A program made the position numbers and the translations under genes. A model generated the notes under the pieces. It saw only the letters and a program-made list of their open reading frames with translations, was not told the DNA's origin and made no database searches. This document shows, in pieces, positions 26,461 through 38,160 of a DNA stretch of 64,000 nt. Location of the stretch: the NCBI RefSeq assembly GCF_000182925.2, contig NC_026503.1, positions 1,116,001-1,180,000 of the forward strand, read 5' to 3'. This stretch comes from Neurospora crassa OR74A (lineage: Eukaryota; Ascomycota; Sordariomycetes; Sordariales; Sordariaceae). Every line of letters begins with the position of its first letter. Within the stretch, counting starts at the first letter, position 1.

Positions 26461-28367
26461 TGTGGTTGCTGTTGTTTTAATGGTTGATGTTGTCAGGATT
26501 AGACTTTGGCTGTTGGGGATGGATCAATGCGATCTGGTTGACGCGCTGGAGGCGATAAGGGTTCTGCTATACTAGTTAAGTTGCTTATCGCTTACAATGG
26601 AGAGCCGCTTGGGTGGTGCACAGACCACGGAATGTCACCCACGTCTGGCTGAAGACTCGCAGGCAGGCAACAGAAGTCTCCTGACTGACACAAGTCTGGT
26701 ACAAGCGGACGACTGGATGTAGCCCGCGTCAACAACACCGACGGAGACATGTCCTGAACATGAGTATACAACGAACAACCTGTCTACTCAGCCTTTTACT
26801 TCCAATTTCTATATGGACTCTACAGCGGGCTGCGACTCCAGCAACAAGCGTGTCTTCTCTTGATGCCCCATGTCCAGCAGGTTGCTCTTCTTTTCAAGAG
26901 ACCTCTTTTGCCTCTTTTGTCCTCTTCTTCGCACTCAAGGCAGTCGCCAGAGCAACTTGATCTGCAAGATCTCTTCGTCATCATGCCGCACCCATCTGGA
27001 TGCTACCGGAACCGAACCCCCCAAACGCACATTTCTTTCTTCAAGCTTGGTGGTAGGTGAATGAAGTTGTTGCCTATCCTACCACATCCAGCACCTTTAC
27101 TTCCACCGTCTTCACTTACCTCTAGGTACTTCTGGGTTGCCCCTTTTGTTCACATGCAATGGTTTGCTTCCGTCCGCTCCCAGGTTTTCTCACAACGAGT
27201 GTTGTTTGAGTTGTACCGATGAAAAAAGAGTCCGTCCGAGCCATGCCCAGGATCACACACTTGATAAACTTGACTCGCTCGAATTGCGATTCCCGCGAGA
27301 ATTCCCACGGCCGTGGACGGATGGATCCTGTAGTGAGATCTGCCTCCTGCCCAGGAACGCACCGAGCAGTGGGGATGGATGTCGGGCGTCAAGATCAAGC
27401 CCTCGTTGGTTTAAGAATAAGTGACGAGAAGGTCTCACCCTCTGAAACTACTACAATGAAGGGAATCGAATGATAGGGATCCGTTTGTTTTGAGGAGGGA
27501 TCAAAGATTCTGGAGAGCTGCTTCTTCTCAAAGAAGGAAAACTCCACCCCGCATCCCAGGCAACGAATTATTCAATTGCAGTAGCATTTGATACTCAATC
27601 CTGCCATCATTTTGCCTTTCCCATGCCATCCCGGACTGCCCGGAGTTGGGGAACGGTTCGGTACCTCTAGGTAGGTAGGCTCGTCTGAGACAAAATAGAT
27701 GAGACCAACCACCAAGAGGTCAGGGAAACCAGTCCGCTACCGCTCGTCAAGAAAAAAAAAAAAAAAAAAAAAGGCCGTTGTGAGAGAGTGATAGGGATTA
27801 AAGAACGATTCGAAAATACACCAGCCAGAGTCCCATTTGGATATTTCTCTCCTAGGGTCTCAACTATTTTGTCCAGGACGAGGTAGGTAGGTAGCAGGTA
27901 CCTACCTCCTCCTGGGTTTGTTCGTTCCTGGGCCACATTTTACAGAACCTCTGTGCGCTGAAAGCCTTCGCCCCCCCAGCGCCGTTTCCCATCCAACACA
28001 GGTACAACCTATAGTACTGCATCTCGAAGCACCTTTTTGCAGCAGGAACGCCCCGGCATACTCACTCGGGTTTTGTTGTTCTTTTCACTGCTGTTTGCCG
28101 CCCGATAGACCCTTAGCATTTTTAGCCTTATCTACCGTGCTTCCCCTCCATCAAAAGAGTTCCCTCCCTACCAGTGCTAAACGTCTCGGCCAATTACCTG
28201 GCATGAACCCCCCTCCAAAAGCGCGACCAAAGGCAAAAAAACAGAATTTATCACCTTCATTCGCGTCGCTAAATCAATCAACGCAGCGACCAAGATCGCA
28301 ACGCCATCGTAATCTGTCCATCGCCGCCTCTTTTTCCATCTGCTACGGTCCCATAGCACCTAGGTGA
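26461..28367. other. Divergent promoter region between Spp2 and Eaf1 genes
   Basis: No gene is supported. The region carries one copy of a dispersed repeat (27678-27881), several GGTA-rich stretches including AGGTACCT at 27896-27903, and the probable long 5' leader of the Eaf1 gene. Confidence 0.6.
27678..27881 (-). repeat. Dispersed repeat, copy A
   Basis: On the minus strand this matches 49376-49645 in three collinear blocks. Block 1 is 27856-27881 versus 49376-49401, with 24 of 26 bases identical. Block 2 is 27788-27834 versus 49504-49548. Block 3 is 27678-27751 versus 49575-49645. Many differences are C/T or G/A. Copy A carries a long T run (minus strand) between blocks 2 and 3 where copy B has a short T-rich stretch. 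Confidence 0.8.
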
Positions 28368-28394
28368 ACATCCGTTTAATTGATAAACGGATGT
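28368..28394 (+). promoter_or_regulatory. Perfect 11-bp hairpin in the Eaf1 leader
   Basis: ACATCCGTTTA and its exact reverse complement are separated by ATTGA. The 3' arm contains the ATG of the upstream mini-ORF. It lies 17 bases before the main start codon. Confidence 0.65.
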
Positions 28395-28414
28395 CGCGGC
28401 CGCCGATGACATGA
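28391..28414 (+). promoter_or_regulatory. Upstream mini-ORF overlapping the Eaf1 start (ATGA)
   Basis: A seven-codon ORF (MSRPPMT) ends with TGA at 28412-28414, overlapping the Eaf1 ATG at 28411 as ATGA. A second in-frame ATG lies at 28406. This would couple termination to reinitiation if it is within the transcript. Confidence 0.6.
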
Positions 28415-31400
28415 CTGAGGTCGGACCCGCCGACCGCCGGAAGCTGCTGCATTCAAAGCGGGCGGAAGCAAAGTAAGATGTGTCCCAATCGATCGAGCGA
28501 ATCTTTCCGATCATTTTGGTGTACGGGACTTGGTGTTGACTCGACACAGTTCAATTGTGACGTCGCGCAAACGGAAGCTCAGAGAGTTGTATGCTGTAGC
28601 AACCGACGAAGATGGCTTCCCCAATCACGACCTGAATGACCTCGACACGCGTCCCGCCTCCCCCGGCGAAGCAAAGTTTCTCTTCGACTGTGAAATACTG
28701 CAGTACGTTTTACCGTCCACTTCTCCGGTGCATAGGCGCCCATCTTTGCACCCTGTCTTGTTCGGTAACTTGGCTAACCTTGGGCTTCAGAGGCCGACGA
28801 CTGGCCGAGCGACTGCTGCCCGTATTCCAACGGCCTCGCTTCGATACCTTACAACATATCGCAACCGCCGATGAATCCTCTCTCGGACATGGCCCTCATG
28901 TCGTCCAACAAGTTCAACCTTCGCCGTTAATCCACCCAAACCATACGATTCCCAAAAATGTACAGCACAACGGATTACCTTCGCCGGCACCGCCAGCGTC
29001 GAGCATCCGTCATGAACCCGAACGGACCGTGCCATACAACCAAGTACCTAATGGGGCTGCCGGACCGCAGGAGGCCTTGAAGGCGTTCGCCCCTCGACAG
29101 GAGTTTCAGAAGCTGGCGCCGGTTCAAGGGAGTGCAGTCAAGACAGCCGATGGTCCCAGCGGAGAGTCGAAACCGCCGGCGAAGGAGACGCCTGTGCTCC
29201 TTGCGCCCGCAGCACCTCATGGAAATGGGCGATGGAACGGCATCATCAACAATGCACCTCAAGGGCGCGTATTGCCGACTCCGCAGACGGTTGCACCCCC
29301 AGCGACAGCTCCTACATCAACCACGAAGACGGCGAATCTGGGTGAAGGTAGGGCGGGACCCAAGGACGACACGGTGTCTAGGGGAGATGCAGAAGAGAAA
29401 GCTCGGCCTAAGCCTACAATCACCTCTGTCAACCAGCTATTATCGAATGGCGATTCGATTCGTTACCCCGATACCCTCTCGTCACCCAGCTCAACTGTTC
29501 AGTCCGCCCCAACTCCCCTCGGTAATGAAGCGTCAGCAAGCACTAGTCCCGATAATGAGGCATCGCAGTCTTTCGATAAGCCAGTCTCCAGGCCCGAGCA
29601 GGAACTCAGGAGGGCCACCACCGATAACAAGGGCGTGGGTCAGTTCACAGGACCATCTGTCGCCGTCCCAGAATTGCGCCCACAGCCTCAACAACCAGGT
29701 GTGTATGCCAATGGGGCTCCAGAGGTCCCCATCTCGTCAGCCCCTTCAGTCAGGCCAGCAGCTAGCGGAGCAGAGGCACAGCTCCTCCAAGAATCAGCTG
29801 CAACGCGGACGAGCCAAGTCATCGGAAAGGCGGGTGTTGCGGGACCCCATGGGGCGCATTCTACTGGTGGGTTGCAGACGCAACACCCGTCAGCTGTGAA
29901 TGGTGAGGTCCGGAATATGATGAACGGAGATATCCCAGGGAAGCACGTTGCTTCACAGGCAAGTGTTAGCACAGGTGTTGCAGTGACCAAGGCCGCTTTG
30001 CCTGAGGTTGCAAAACAAGGGCCCCTTCCTCAAGGGCCCGAAAGTCGCAATAATAGGGCGGATGTTGGTCCTACTCCGATGGACTTGGACAGGATTCCAA
30101 CTGCGCAGGCTCCGAAACCAATCCCGAGTGTGCACGCAGTGCAAGAGAAAGCTCCATCCCAAGAGTCTGCTCGCCAGCCTCAACCCTCTTCGACCGCTCC
30201 GTCAACCACGCCACCATCTGCGCAGCCTGCAGTATCTCTTGAGAAAACTGTTCCCGGAATTCAAATCAACGCACCACCAGAGACTGAGACTGAGACCCAG
30301 GCCAGGACGTCCCAATCATCTCACCCTGACACGGAATCTGCTGTTGCGGACGAAGAAGGTGATATGCCTCCGGGCTTGCTAACTCATCGGCTCAAGTCTC
30401 TCTCTACTAGGCTCCGTGAAAGGCGGAGGAAAAGTGTGCCAACGGTTGTCTTTGGAAAACAGTACAGGAAACCTCGTTTTAGTGACGATACCGCACTGAT
30501 TGTCAACAAACCAAAGCCCCCTGGCCATATTCCTTCCGAAGACTACTTCGTGACGCTTTTCATTGAGAGTTTTGCTCGAACTTCATCTTGGATGAAACCG
30601 CTCGAGAAATTGTTGCACTCCGCCCACAAAACTGTGTCCACCTCTGATCAAACGTTGTCAATACTCGATCACCAAGCCTGCAAGATATTGCGCAGGGTCT
30701 ACCATCTCCAACAGCACGACAAATGGTCGCTTAGGCAACCTGTCCGTTGCCTGGAACCGGCAAGGCCCGCATCCCATCAGGATTTATTGATTAAGGAGAT
30801 GAAATGGATGCGGACAGATTTTCGGGAGGAACGCAAGTGGAAGCGGGCAGTTGCTCGAAACCTTGCGTATGCCTGTGCAGAATGGTATTATTCCAGTCCT
30901 GCTGATCGGAAACTCCTACAGGTGGACGCTAAGATACCTCCCGTCCGGGCGGTCGACAATGCTGATACCAGCATGGCAGATGCCCCCGAAACTGGCGAGT
31001 CTTTGGTCCCGGAGCTGGATCACTCGGATTCGCCCGTGGGTAACGATGAAGAAGTACCGGAGCTGCCAATCACCACCATTGCACCAGCAACCATTTTTGC
31101 CTTGCAGGATGACGAGGTGGTCTTTGAGCTACAGCCTTCACGGACGGCTGATCTTCTGCTAGAAAATCTGCCAATGTATGGTTCCCCGCTCAAGGTTCCC
31201 AAGTTCGACTGGATAATTCCGGACTACGATCCCGACGCCAAGTGGAAGAGGCCAGCCGTGCCTCTCAGCAAGTATGTTGAGGGCGAAATGGTTTTGGACG
31301 TGAAGCCACAGCCTCAGAAACGTTCCCGATTTCAGTTCCAGGGTGAAGACGAGGAGGAGGAGGAGGAATATGTCTTTGGTGCTCAGCCAGACAAGGGCGC

Positions 31401-34400
31401 CAAACTGCCGCCCACAAGTACTGATGTTGCCTTGTTTGCTCCGGAAATGAAGTTGACCAGAGACCGTCTACATGCTGGCCATCAATTTCGCCCACCTTCA
31501 GAACACCCAATGCCTGTCCAGAGCTTTTTTGAAAGCCGGATTGCTTCACAATGGACATTGGCAGAGGATGATCAGCTTAGGGCGTTGGTACGTGAGTATT
31601 CGTATAATTGGTCTCTCATTTCCTCGATGATCTCCAGCAGGTCATCGTTCCCATCAGCTGTGGAGCGGCGTACCCCTTGGGAGTGCTTTGAGCGATGGGT
31701 GAACCTCGAGGGTTTGCCTAGTGATTTTGCAAAGACGCCCTACTTCAAGGCTTATCAGGCCAGGATCGATGCTGCTGGGCGGACCATTCTACAGCACAAC
31801 CAGAACGCGGCACAGGGGCAGCAGGTTGGACCTAACGGTGCGGTGGCCCCTATTCCACGGAAGAGGCCCACCAACACTATGCGTGTTGAGAGACGTAGGA
31901 ACCAAAAACATCTGGCATTGTTTGATGCTATGCGAAAGTTGGCGAAGAAACGAGAGGCGGCGGCGCAGAAACAGCAGGCTCAGGCCACTATGACAGCCAT
32001 GCGCAAGACAAATGAGCAGCAGAGGCAGCAACCCCAGCAGCAACTCCACCTCCAGGCGAAAACTCCTCAGGAGTACAGTCTCATGAGAGCTGCTCGTGAC
32101 CAGCAAATTGCAGAGAAGATGGCTCATCTAGCGGCGCGGCAGCACGAGATAATACAGAAACGGGTAAGTAGCGGAGCAGGATCCATCTATTCTAGTTATC
32201 ACAGATACTGACATAACATTACAATAGCTCCTTACGCAAAGACAAGCCCAACTGGCTGCCACGCCTGGCGTCGCTCAGGTGCCCCAGACAGCAGCGCAAC
32301 TTGCCGCCGCCAATTCACTCAACAACGCCGCAGCCAGACTCAATATTCCAGGTCAGATGGCCGTAACGGCCCAGAAGCTCGCTCCAGGACGCGTCCCGAT
32401 GCAGGCTCCAGCCGGGATCCCTACGGTTCCCGCTCAACTTGCCGCCAGTGGTCTTGTACCACCCCTTCCCGTCGCCGCTATCCCTCAAGCTCAGCTCCAG
32501 GCCATGCAAGCACAGCACCGGCTGCCAATGGTCAATCCTACGCCAGATATCAACCTCGTGATGCAGGCCCGAAGGATCCAAGATCAGCAGAGAGCTGTTG
32601 CGGTGCAATTGCAGCAACAACAGCACCAACAACATCAGCACCAACAACACCCACAGCAGCCACAGCAGCAGGGTCAGGTTCAACAACAAGTGGTTTCACA
32701 ACAACAACAACAACAACACCAGCCACAGCAACAGCAACAGCCGCAACAGCAACAACAACTACAGCAGCAGCAGCCGCAGCAGCAACAGCCGCAGCATCAA
32801 CAGGTCCAAACACCTCAACCAGCACAGCAGCAGCCACAACAGCCTCAAGTGACTCAGCAGCCGCCGCCAGTGCCGCAAGTTCAAATCAACGGTGTTCAAG
32901 GGTCGCCAACACCAATGCGGCCGGTGGTGAATAGCCTGAACAATGGCGTCTACATGTCTAGCGTCAGTGCGCAAGCGATGATGGCTTCGTTTAATGCGGC
33001 AAACAGCGTTGCTGGGATGGTGACGTCTCCAGGTGCTGGGTTGAGTATGCCGATGCTACCGGCTGGGTCGCCGCGTGGTCCTCAGATACCCGCTCAGCAA
33101 TTACCGTATACTCATATCCACACTAGACTTAAGGAGTTTGAGACCCATTTCAGGAATAAGAATCCCGGCGCCACCCAAGACCAGATCAGGCAGATGGCTA
33201 CGGAACACTTGGGTCGATTGATAGTTCAAACCCAACAACATGCCATGAACGCCGCGGCAGGTGGAGTTGGACACAGTCTAGGTACCGTGGCCACTACAAC
33301 GAGTCCTCACCAATATGCGCAGCTTCTACGGGCCCAACAACAGGCCCAAGCACAACAAGCGCAGGCACAACAGCAAGCTCCGCAACCCGCCCAAAGTCAG
33401 CTTACCCCGGCCCAGTTAGCCCAGGCACAAGCGGCGGCTGCTCAGAAGCAAAAACAAGCGGCAGCGGCAGCAGCCCAAGCCAAAGTTCTTGCACAGGCTC
33501 AGATGCAGACTCAAACTCCAGCGCATCAACCTCATCAACCTCAAGCCCAGCCTCATGTTCAAGCACAAGCAATGGCAGCGGCTCAGCTTCAAGCTCAGGT
33601 TCAACTCCAGGCGCAGGCGGCGGCCCAGAAGCAAGCAGCCCAAGCCCATCCTCAGGCTCAGTCTCAGGGGCAAGGCCAACCACCTCAGCAAACCCAGCGA
33701 GCTCATCAAGTCCAACAAGTACAAGGGCAGCAGGCACATCAGTTGCCGCAGGGTTCACAGTCACAGCAGATTCAGCAGCAGGTTCAGCAATCCCCGCAGG
33801 CACGGCAGCAGTCGCAACAGCCTCAGATGGTACGACAGCCGGTACAGCAAGCCCAGCAACCTCAGCAGCTTCAACAACCTCAGCAATCCCAGAAGACCCC
33901 GCAAATGCAACCCCAGCAGCAAGTACAAACGCCTCATCAACAGGCCCAGAAAGCTCAGCAGTCCCAGCAAGCACAGCTAGCGCAGCAGCAGCAACACCAA
34001 CAACAGCAGCAGCAGCAACAGCATGGACAAGCTCAAAGCCAAGGCCAAATTCAGGGGCAGGGTCAAGCTCCGGGTCAAGGCCAAGCTCCGGGTCAAGGCC
34101 ACGCTCAGGGTCAAGTCCAAGGTCAGGTCCAAGGTCAGGTCCAAGGTCAGGTCCAAGGTCAGGTCCAAGGTCAGGTCCAGGGTCAGGTCCAAGGCCAAGC
34201 TCCGGGTCAGGTTCAACCTCAGCACGCTCAGCATTCTCGACACACCCCTAATTCCCAGCACGCTCAACACACCCAGCAAGCTCAACACGCTCGGAATGCC
34301 CAGCAAGCACATCACACCCAACAAGTTCAGCAAGCACAACATGTCCAGCAACCTCAAGGGCTTCAGGGACAGAGACACGGACAAGTCCATGGGAACGGGC

Positions 34401-35209
34401 AACAACTTCATCAGCAGCACCAGCATCAGCAGCAGCAACCGCAGCAGGCACAGCAGACGCAGCAGCAGCGTCAACAAGTTCACCCTGCACCACAGCTACC
34501 GCAGGCACAACCGCCTCAACATTCTCATCAAGCTCAAGCTCAGCATCCTCAAACTCAACAGGCTCAGGCTCCCCAGGCTCAAGCCCAGCAGCCTCAGCCG
34601 CCTCAGCAAGCCCAAGCTCAGCAAGTTCAACAGCCGCAACAGGCTAAGCTGACTCAGCAGGCTCAGCAAGCCCAACAGGCTCAAGGTCAACAGGCTCAAG
34701 GTCAACAGGCTCAAGGTCAACAGGCTCAAAGTCAACAGGCGCGGGCTCAACAGGCTCAGGTTCAGCAAGCTCAGGTTCAGCAGGCTCAGGTTCAGCAGGC
34801 TCAGGCACAGCAGGCTCAAGCTCAGCAAGCTCAGGCTCAGCAAGCTCAGGCTCAGGCTCAGGCTCAAAGCCACGGGCAAATGCAACCGCAAACTCAACCA
34901 CAACAGCAACCGCAACCGCAGCCTCAGTCTCAACCACAGGCGCACCAGCCGCAACAGGCTAGTCAGCAAGTTCAGCATGGTCTGGTTGGACAGCAAGGCC
35001 AGCAGAACCGACAAGGCCAGCAAGGTCAGCAATCACATCAAGTTCAACAAGCTCAACAACCACAGGTCCAACAAGCCCAGCAACCTGTAGCTACCCCCCA
35101 GTCCGCTTCCCAGACTAGTCAAAATTCTCAGCCTGCTCAGCAGGCGGGAATGGCGCAGCAACAACAGGGACAGGGGAGCGGCAGCGCTGCGCCTGCTCCA
35201 ACAAAATAA
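28411..35209 (+). CDS. eaf-1: Eaf1/Vid21, scaffold subunit of the NuA4 acetyltransferase
   Basis: Platform subunit that assembles the NuA4 histone H4/H2A acetyltransferase in the nucleus. Exons 28411-28472, 28550-28702, 28791-32163 and 32228-35209 give 2189 residues. The start MTEVGPADRRKLLHSKRAEA followed by SIVTSRKRKLRELYAVATD fits fungal Vid21 N-termini. An HSA domain lies at about 720-800 (LLIKEMKWMRTDFREERKWK, then AVARNLAYACAEWYY); it recruits actin and Arp4 in known complexes. A SANT/Myb domain lies at about 985-1050 (SQWTLAEDDQLRALVREYSY, NWSLISSMISSR). From about residue 1197 the protein is mostly Gln-rich, with runs of QQ, QA and QGQV repeats. The first 700 residues are Pro/Ser-rich and disordered. 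The Gln region is unusually long compared with yeast Eaf1 and includes a coding minisatellite. Confidence 0.93.
34110..34197 (+). repeat. 12-bp coding minisatellite (GQVQ repeat)
   Basis: Seven to eight copies of a 12-bp unit close to GGTCAGGTCCAA lie inside the last Eaf1 exon and encode Gly-Gln-Val-Gln. Single-base variants mark the first and last copies. A related 15-bp tandem (GGCTCAAGGTCAACA) follows at about 34678-34740. Confidence 0.9.
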
Positions 35210-35897
35210 TAAACTGAGAGAGAACCACCAAAATACTTGCTTCATGCCGACACTAGGAAATGAGCAGTAGCCATACCATGCTTTGACTGCCAATATCATG
35301 AGTTACGGCAGATGATGGTCCTGGAGATAGGGTCAACGATTGGGGGGAAGGAAATTAGAGGTTTAGTTAAGCACAAGGCACATGTAGATGTAAGGGCTAC
35401 TCGAATGTTGTACGTATAGGGAAGGCTTGTCGTGCAGCGATTGCACATGATTAAGGCGTTCTAACGAAGTGACGAGCGCATTGAATATAGATATTAGTAC
35501 GTATACCCTCGGTTCCGTTTGAAAGTGACTCGAGATGCCACATTGTCCAGGTACCTATCTAGCCATACCAGACGTAGGTTCGGTGCTCGTAGACAACGAC
35601 CAGGCATGCCAAGATGTGTTGTCCAGCCAGTGTAGGTACGTACCTAACTCTATGTAGTGTACCCGGACGTATGATGTGCACTGATAAGATAAGACTTTTG
35701 AAGCAAAGCCCCACTAAAAAAAAGTTGCGAAGGAAAGTCAATGGAATCGAATGGCAGTCGTTCAGCACTGCAACCAGAGCCTGAAGACTGAAGACCGAAG
35801 ACTTGGCTCTCTCTGCCTATCTTGATCAATCACTTTTTCAACATCGTCCGACCTCCACCTTCTTCGTTGTAATCCCACCACCACAACAGAGCTCAAA
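35210..35897. other. Intergenic region
   Basis: 3' flank of Eaf1 and promoter of the Mak11-like gene. It contains AGGTACCT at 35549-35556 and GTAGGTACGTACCTA at about 35633. No gene is seen. Confidence 0.6.
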
Positions 35898-37547
35898 ATG
35901 GCCAACAAGAGAAAGAGAGATAATGCGCCCGAGAGCGCACCTGTCGAGAAAACAGAACAGCAATCAACTAAGAAAGTCAAGGCCCCAGCACCGACCAAGG
36001 CTGCGCGCGCCAGCTCTAACTCCAGCACTTCCGCGACCCCATTCAAAGTGGGCAGCACCTCCCCGATAACTATCCAAGTCGTCGCCGGCTCCTACGATCG
36101 CGTCCTTCACGGTATTACCGCCACCGTTACTCCCACGACCACTACTACAACCACTGCTACCCCCTCGAAGAACAGCAAGAAGAAGGCCGCCGCCGCCGCC
36201 GAATCCAAAACCTCATACAAAGTCTCCTTTGCCGACACCTTCCTCTTCAACGCACACGCCTCCGCCATCCGATGCCTCGCCCTCTCCCCTCCCTCGGCGC
36301 CCACGCCCGGCCAGAAGGGCGGTCAGAAGGTCCTCCTAGCCACGGGCGCCACCGACGAGCGCATCAACATCTACAACATTTCTGCGCACCCGCCCTCCGC
36401 CAAGGCCGCTGACGACCAGAAGCTTCTCAACAGCATCACCCCCCGCCCGGTCCTCGAGAACCCCAAGAACCGCGAGCTCGGCACACTCCTGCACCACTCC
36501 TCCAACATCACCCGCCTCGTCTTTCCCAACCGCTCCAAGCTGCTTTCGGCCTCGGAGGACTCCACCGTCGCCGTCACACGCGTTCGGGACTGGGCGTTGC
36601 TGCATACGTTCAAGTGCCCCATTCCCAAGGCGCAGGGCAGGCCGTCGGGCGACACGGCTGCGCTGGGAGCGGTTCCCGCGGGTGTCAATGACTTTGCGGT
36701 GCACCCGAGCAACAAGATCATGATCAGCGTTAGTAAAGGCGAGAGGAGCATGCGGCTGTGGAACTTGGAGACGGGCAAGAAGAGCCGCGTGCTGAACTTC
36801 CCCAAGGACGTTTTGATGGAGATTGGCGAGGGGAAACACAGCACGGGCGAGGCGAGAAGGATTGTGTGGGGCGAGGACGAGTTTGCGGTTACTTTTGATC
36901 GTGATGTGCTGGTGTTTGGCATGGACTGTCGCCCGAGGTGCAGGGTCATGAGGGAGGATGTGGTGGGGACCAAGATGACGAAGGTGCATGAGATCAAGTA
37001 TGTCAGTCTTGGCAAGGAGGAGGGACAAGAGGAGGAGAAGCATGTCCTGGCGGTGGCGACGGAGGATGGGAGGATATTGTTCTTTGATACGGCTGAGTCC
37101 GAGTTGGTTGAGCCACCTGCTCCCAAGGAGGAGGAGGAGGAGCAGCAGCACAAGACAAAGCTCTTCGAAGCCAAGACGCCCAACGCCAAGCTGATCGCTC
37201 AGCTCGGCGGCAAGACGGCCGGCGTTTCGGGCAGAATCAAGGACTTTACCATTCTCCCCGTGGAGGACGAGGAAAGCGGTAAGAGGTCGTGGTTCGTTGC
37301 CAGCGCGGGCAGCGATGGCCGCATCAGGATCTGGCGTCTTGAGAGCGGCGACCTTCGTGTTGGCAAGGAGGAGGAGGGCGTCAAGGCCGGCAGACAGGTC
37401 GGCGAGCTGTTGGGCACGTACGAGACGGAGAACAGAATCACTTGCTTGGGCGCGTTTGTCATGATACCCAGACCCGAGGGATCGGTCGAGAGCGAGTATG
37501 AGTTTGATAGTGAGGAGTCGGAGGATGAGGAGTCAGATGATGAGTAG
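35898..37547 (+). CDS. Mak11/PAK1IP1-type WD40 ribosome-assembly protein
   Basis: Intronless gene, 549 residues. Mak11 orthologues act in nucleolar 60S subunit assembly. The N-terminus is basic and nuclear-signal-like (MANKRKRDNAPESAP). WD40 repeats follow: FNAHASAIRCLALSPPS with LLATGATDERINIYNI; LHHSSNITRLVFPNRSKLLS with ASEDSTVAVTRVRDWALL; then VNDFAVHPSNKIMISVSKGE with RSMRLWNLETGKK; and near the C-terminus FVASAGSDGRIRIWRLESGD. The order and the spacing between repeats 2 and 3, with a loop rich in Ala and Gly, fit Mak11. Two acidic Glu-rich inserts and an acidic C-terminus (EFDSEESEDEESDDE) are present. The start is the first ATG (context aaaATGGcc). A lineage-specific insertion of Thr and Lys/Ala runs lies after residue 75. 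Confidence 0.87.
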   Translation: MANKRKRDNAPESAPVEKTEQQSTKKVKAPAPTKAARASSNSSTSATPFKVGSTSPITIQVVAGSYDRVLHGITATVTPTTTTTTTATPSKNSKKKAAAAAESKTSYKVSFADTFLFNAHASAIRCLALSPPSAPTPGQKGGQKVLLATGATDERINIYNISAHPPSAKAADDQKLLNSITPRPVLENPKNRELGTLLHHSSNITRLVFPNRSKLLSASEDSTVAVTRVRDWALLHTFKCPIPKAQGRPSGDTAALGAVPAGVNDFAVHPSNKIMISVSKGERSMRLWNLETGKKSRVLNFPKDVLMEIGEGKHSTGEARRIVWGEDEFAVTFDRDVLVFGMDCRPRCRVMREDVVGTKMTKVHEIKYVSLGKEEGQEEEKHVLAVATEDGRILFFDTAESELVEPPAPKEEEEEQQHKTKLFEAKTPNAKLIAQLGGKTAGVSGRIKDFTILPVEDEESGKRSWFVASAGSDGRIRIWRLESGDLRVGKEEEGVKAGRQVGELLGTYETENRITCLGAFVMIPRPEGSVESEYEFDSEESEDEESDDE

Positions 37548-38011
37548 AGCAGTGCAGTAGTGTGGGGTTGGAGGTGATGTTTTTATTTGTTTAGCATAAT
37601 TGATGTATAAAGCAAGGATTGGTCATGACCTCTCACGAAGTTGGGATAATGTATTGGGGACGTGTGATCGACACTATGTTGGTGCTTGAGATGTCTATTC
37701 GTGTAGTACCAAGAAACTTTGGAGATGAAAAACCCGTCGCTTGCCCAGCTGATCATTACAACTTCGTCCGCCTGGTTCCTCCTCTGCGACCCTTTCTCTG
37801 TCACTGGATCTGTCTTTATATTTGCATCAATGTTCTACGTTGTCTGAAGCCCCTTCACCCTGTCCAGCACTTTACCATATTCCTTTTAAACGCCCTAGAG
37901 ATTTTCAGTGGTGGTTTTGATACTTGACAAATATATCACAGATTTATGTCCAGACCCCAGTTTTATGATCTGTCTACATAGAGCCTGAATATGATAAAAA
38001 CAACCATAATA
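37548..38011. other. Intergenic spacer
   Basis: Lies between the Mak11-like gene and the tRNA-Leu gene. Nothing else is seen. Confidence 0.6.
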
Positions 38012-38122
38012 GGCAAGATGGCCGAGCGGTCTAAGGCGCCACGTTAAGGTTAACCCTTAATCCGAGTTAAATACTCAGTTCCGTGGTCCGAAAGGGCGTG
38101 GGTTCGAATCCCACTCTTGTCA
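38012..38122 (+). tRNA. tRNA-Leu(AAG) with a 31-nt intron
   Basis: The acceptor stem GGCAAGA pairs with TCTTGTC (one G-T pair), with discriminator A at 38122. The D stem is GCC/GGC (38021-38023 with 38035-38037). The anticodon stem CCACG (38039-38043) pairs with CGTGG (38082-38086). The anticodon is AAG at 38046-38048, reading CUU. An intron of 31 nt (38050-38080) sits one base 3' of the anticodon, the canonical position. The long variable arm marks a class II tRNA. The T arm GTGGG TTCGAAT CCCAC supplies the B box. A T5 run near 38170 can terminate polymerase III. Confidence 0.96.
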
Positions 38123-38143
38123 AAAGGATTCAATCAATCAACT

Positions 38144-38160
38144 CCACCAAGCTCGGGTGG
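38144..38160 (+). other. Hairpin downstream of tRNA-Leu
   Basis: CCACCAAGCTCGGGTGG folds into a 5-bp stem with a 7-nt loop, starting 22 nt after the tRNA. The second tRNA-Leu at the right edge has the same 17-mer with one loop change (63922-63938). Confidence 0.7.

Noticed and set aside
27667-27936. 89-codon minus-strand ORF in dispersed repeat copy A
   Set aside because: It contains a homopolymer-encoded Phe run, and the frame is not kept in copy B.
33402-35032. Long minus-strand frames across the Eaf1 Gln-rich exon
   Set aside because: These are shadows of CAG/CAA repeats, giving Leu- or Ala/Val-rich low-complexity products.
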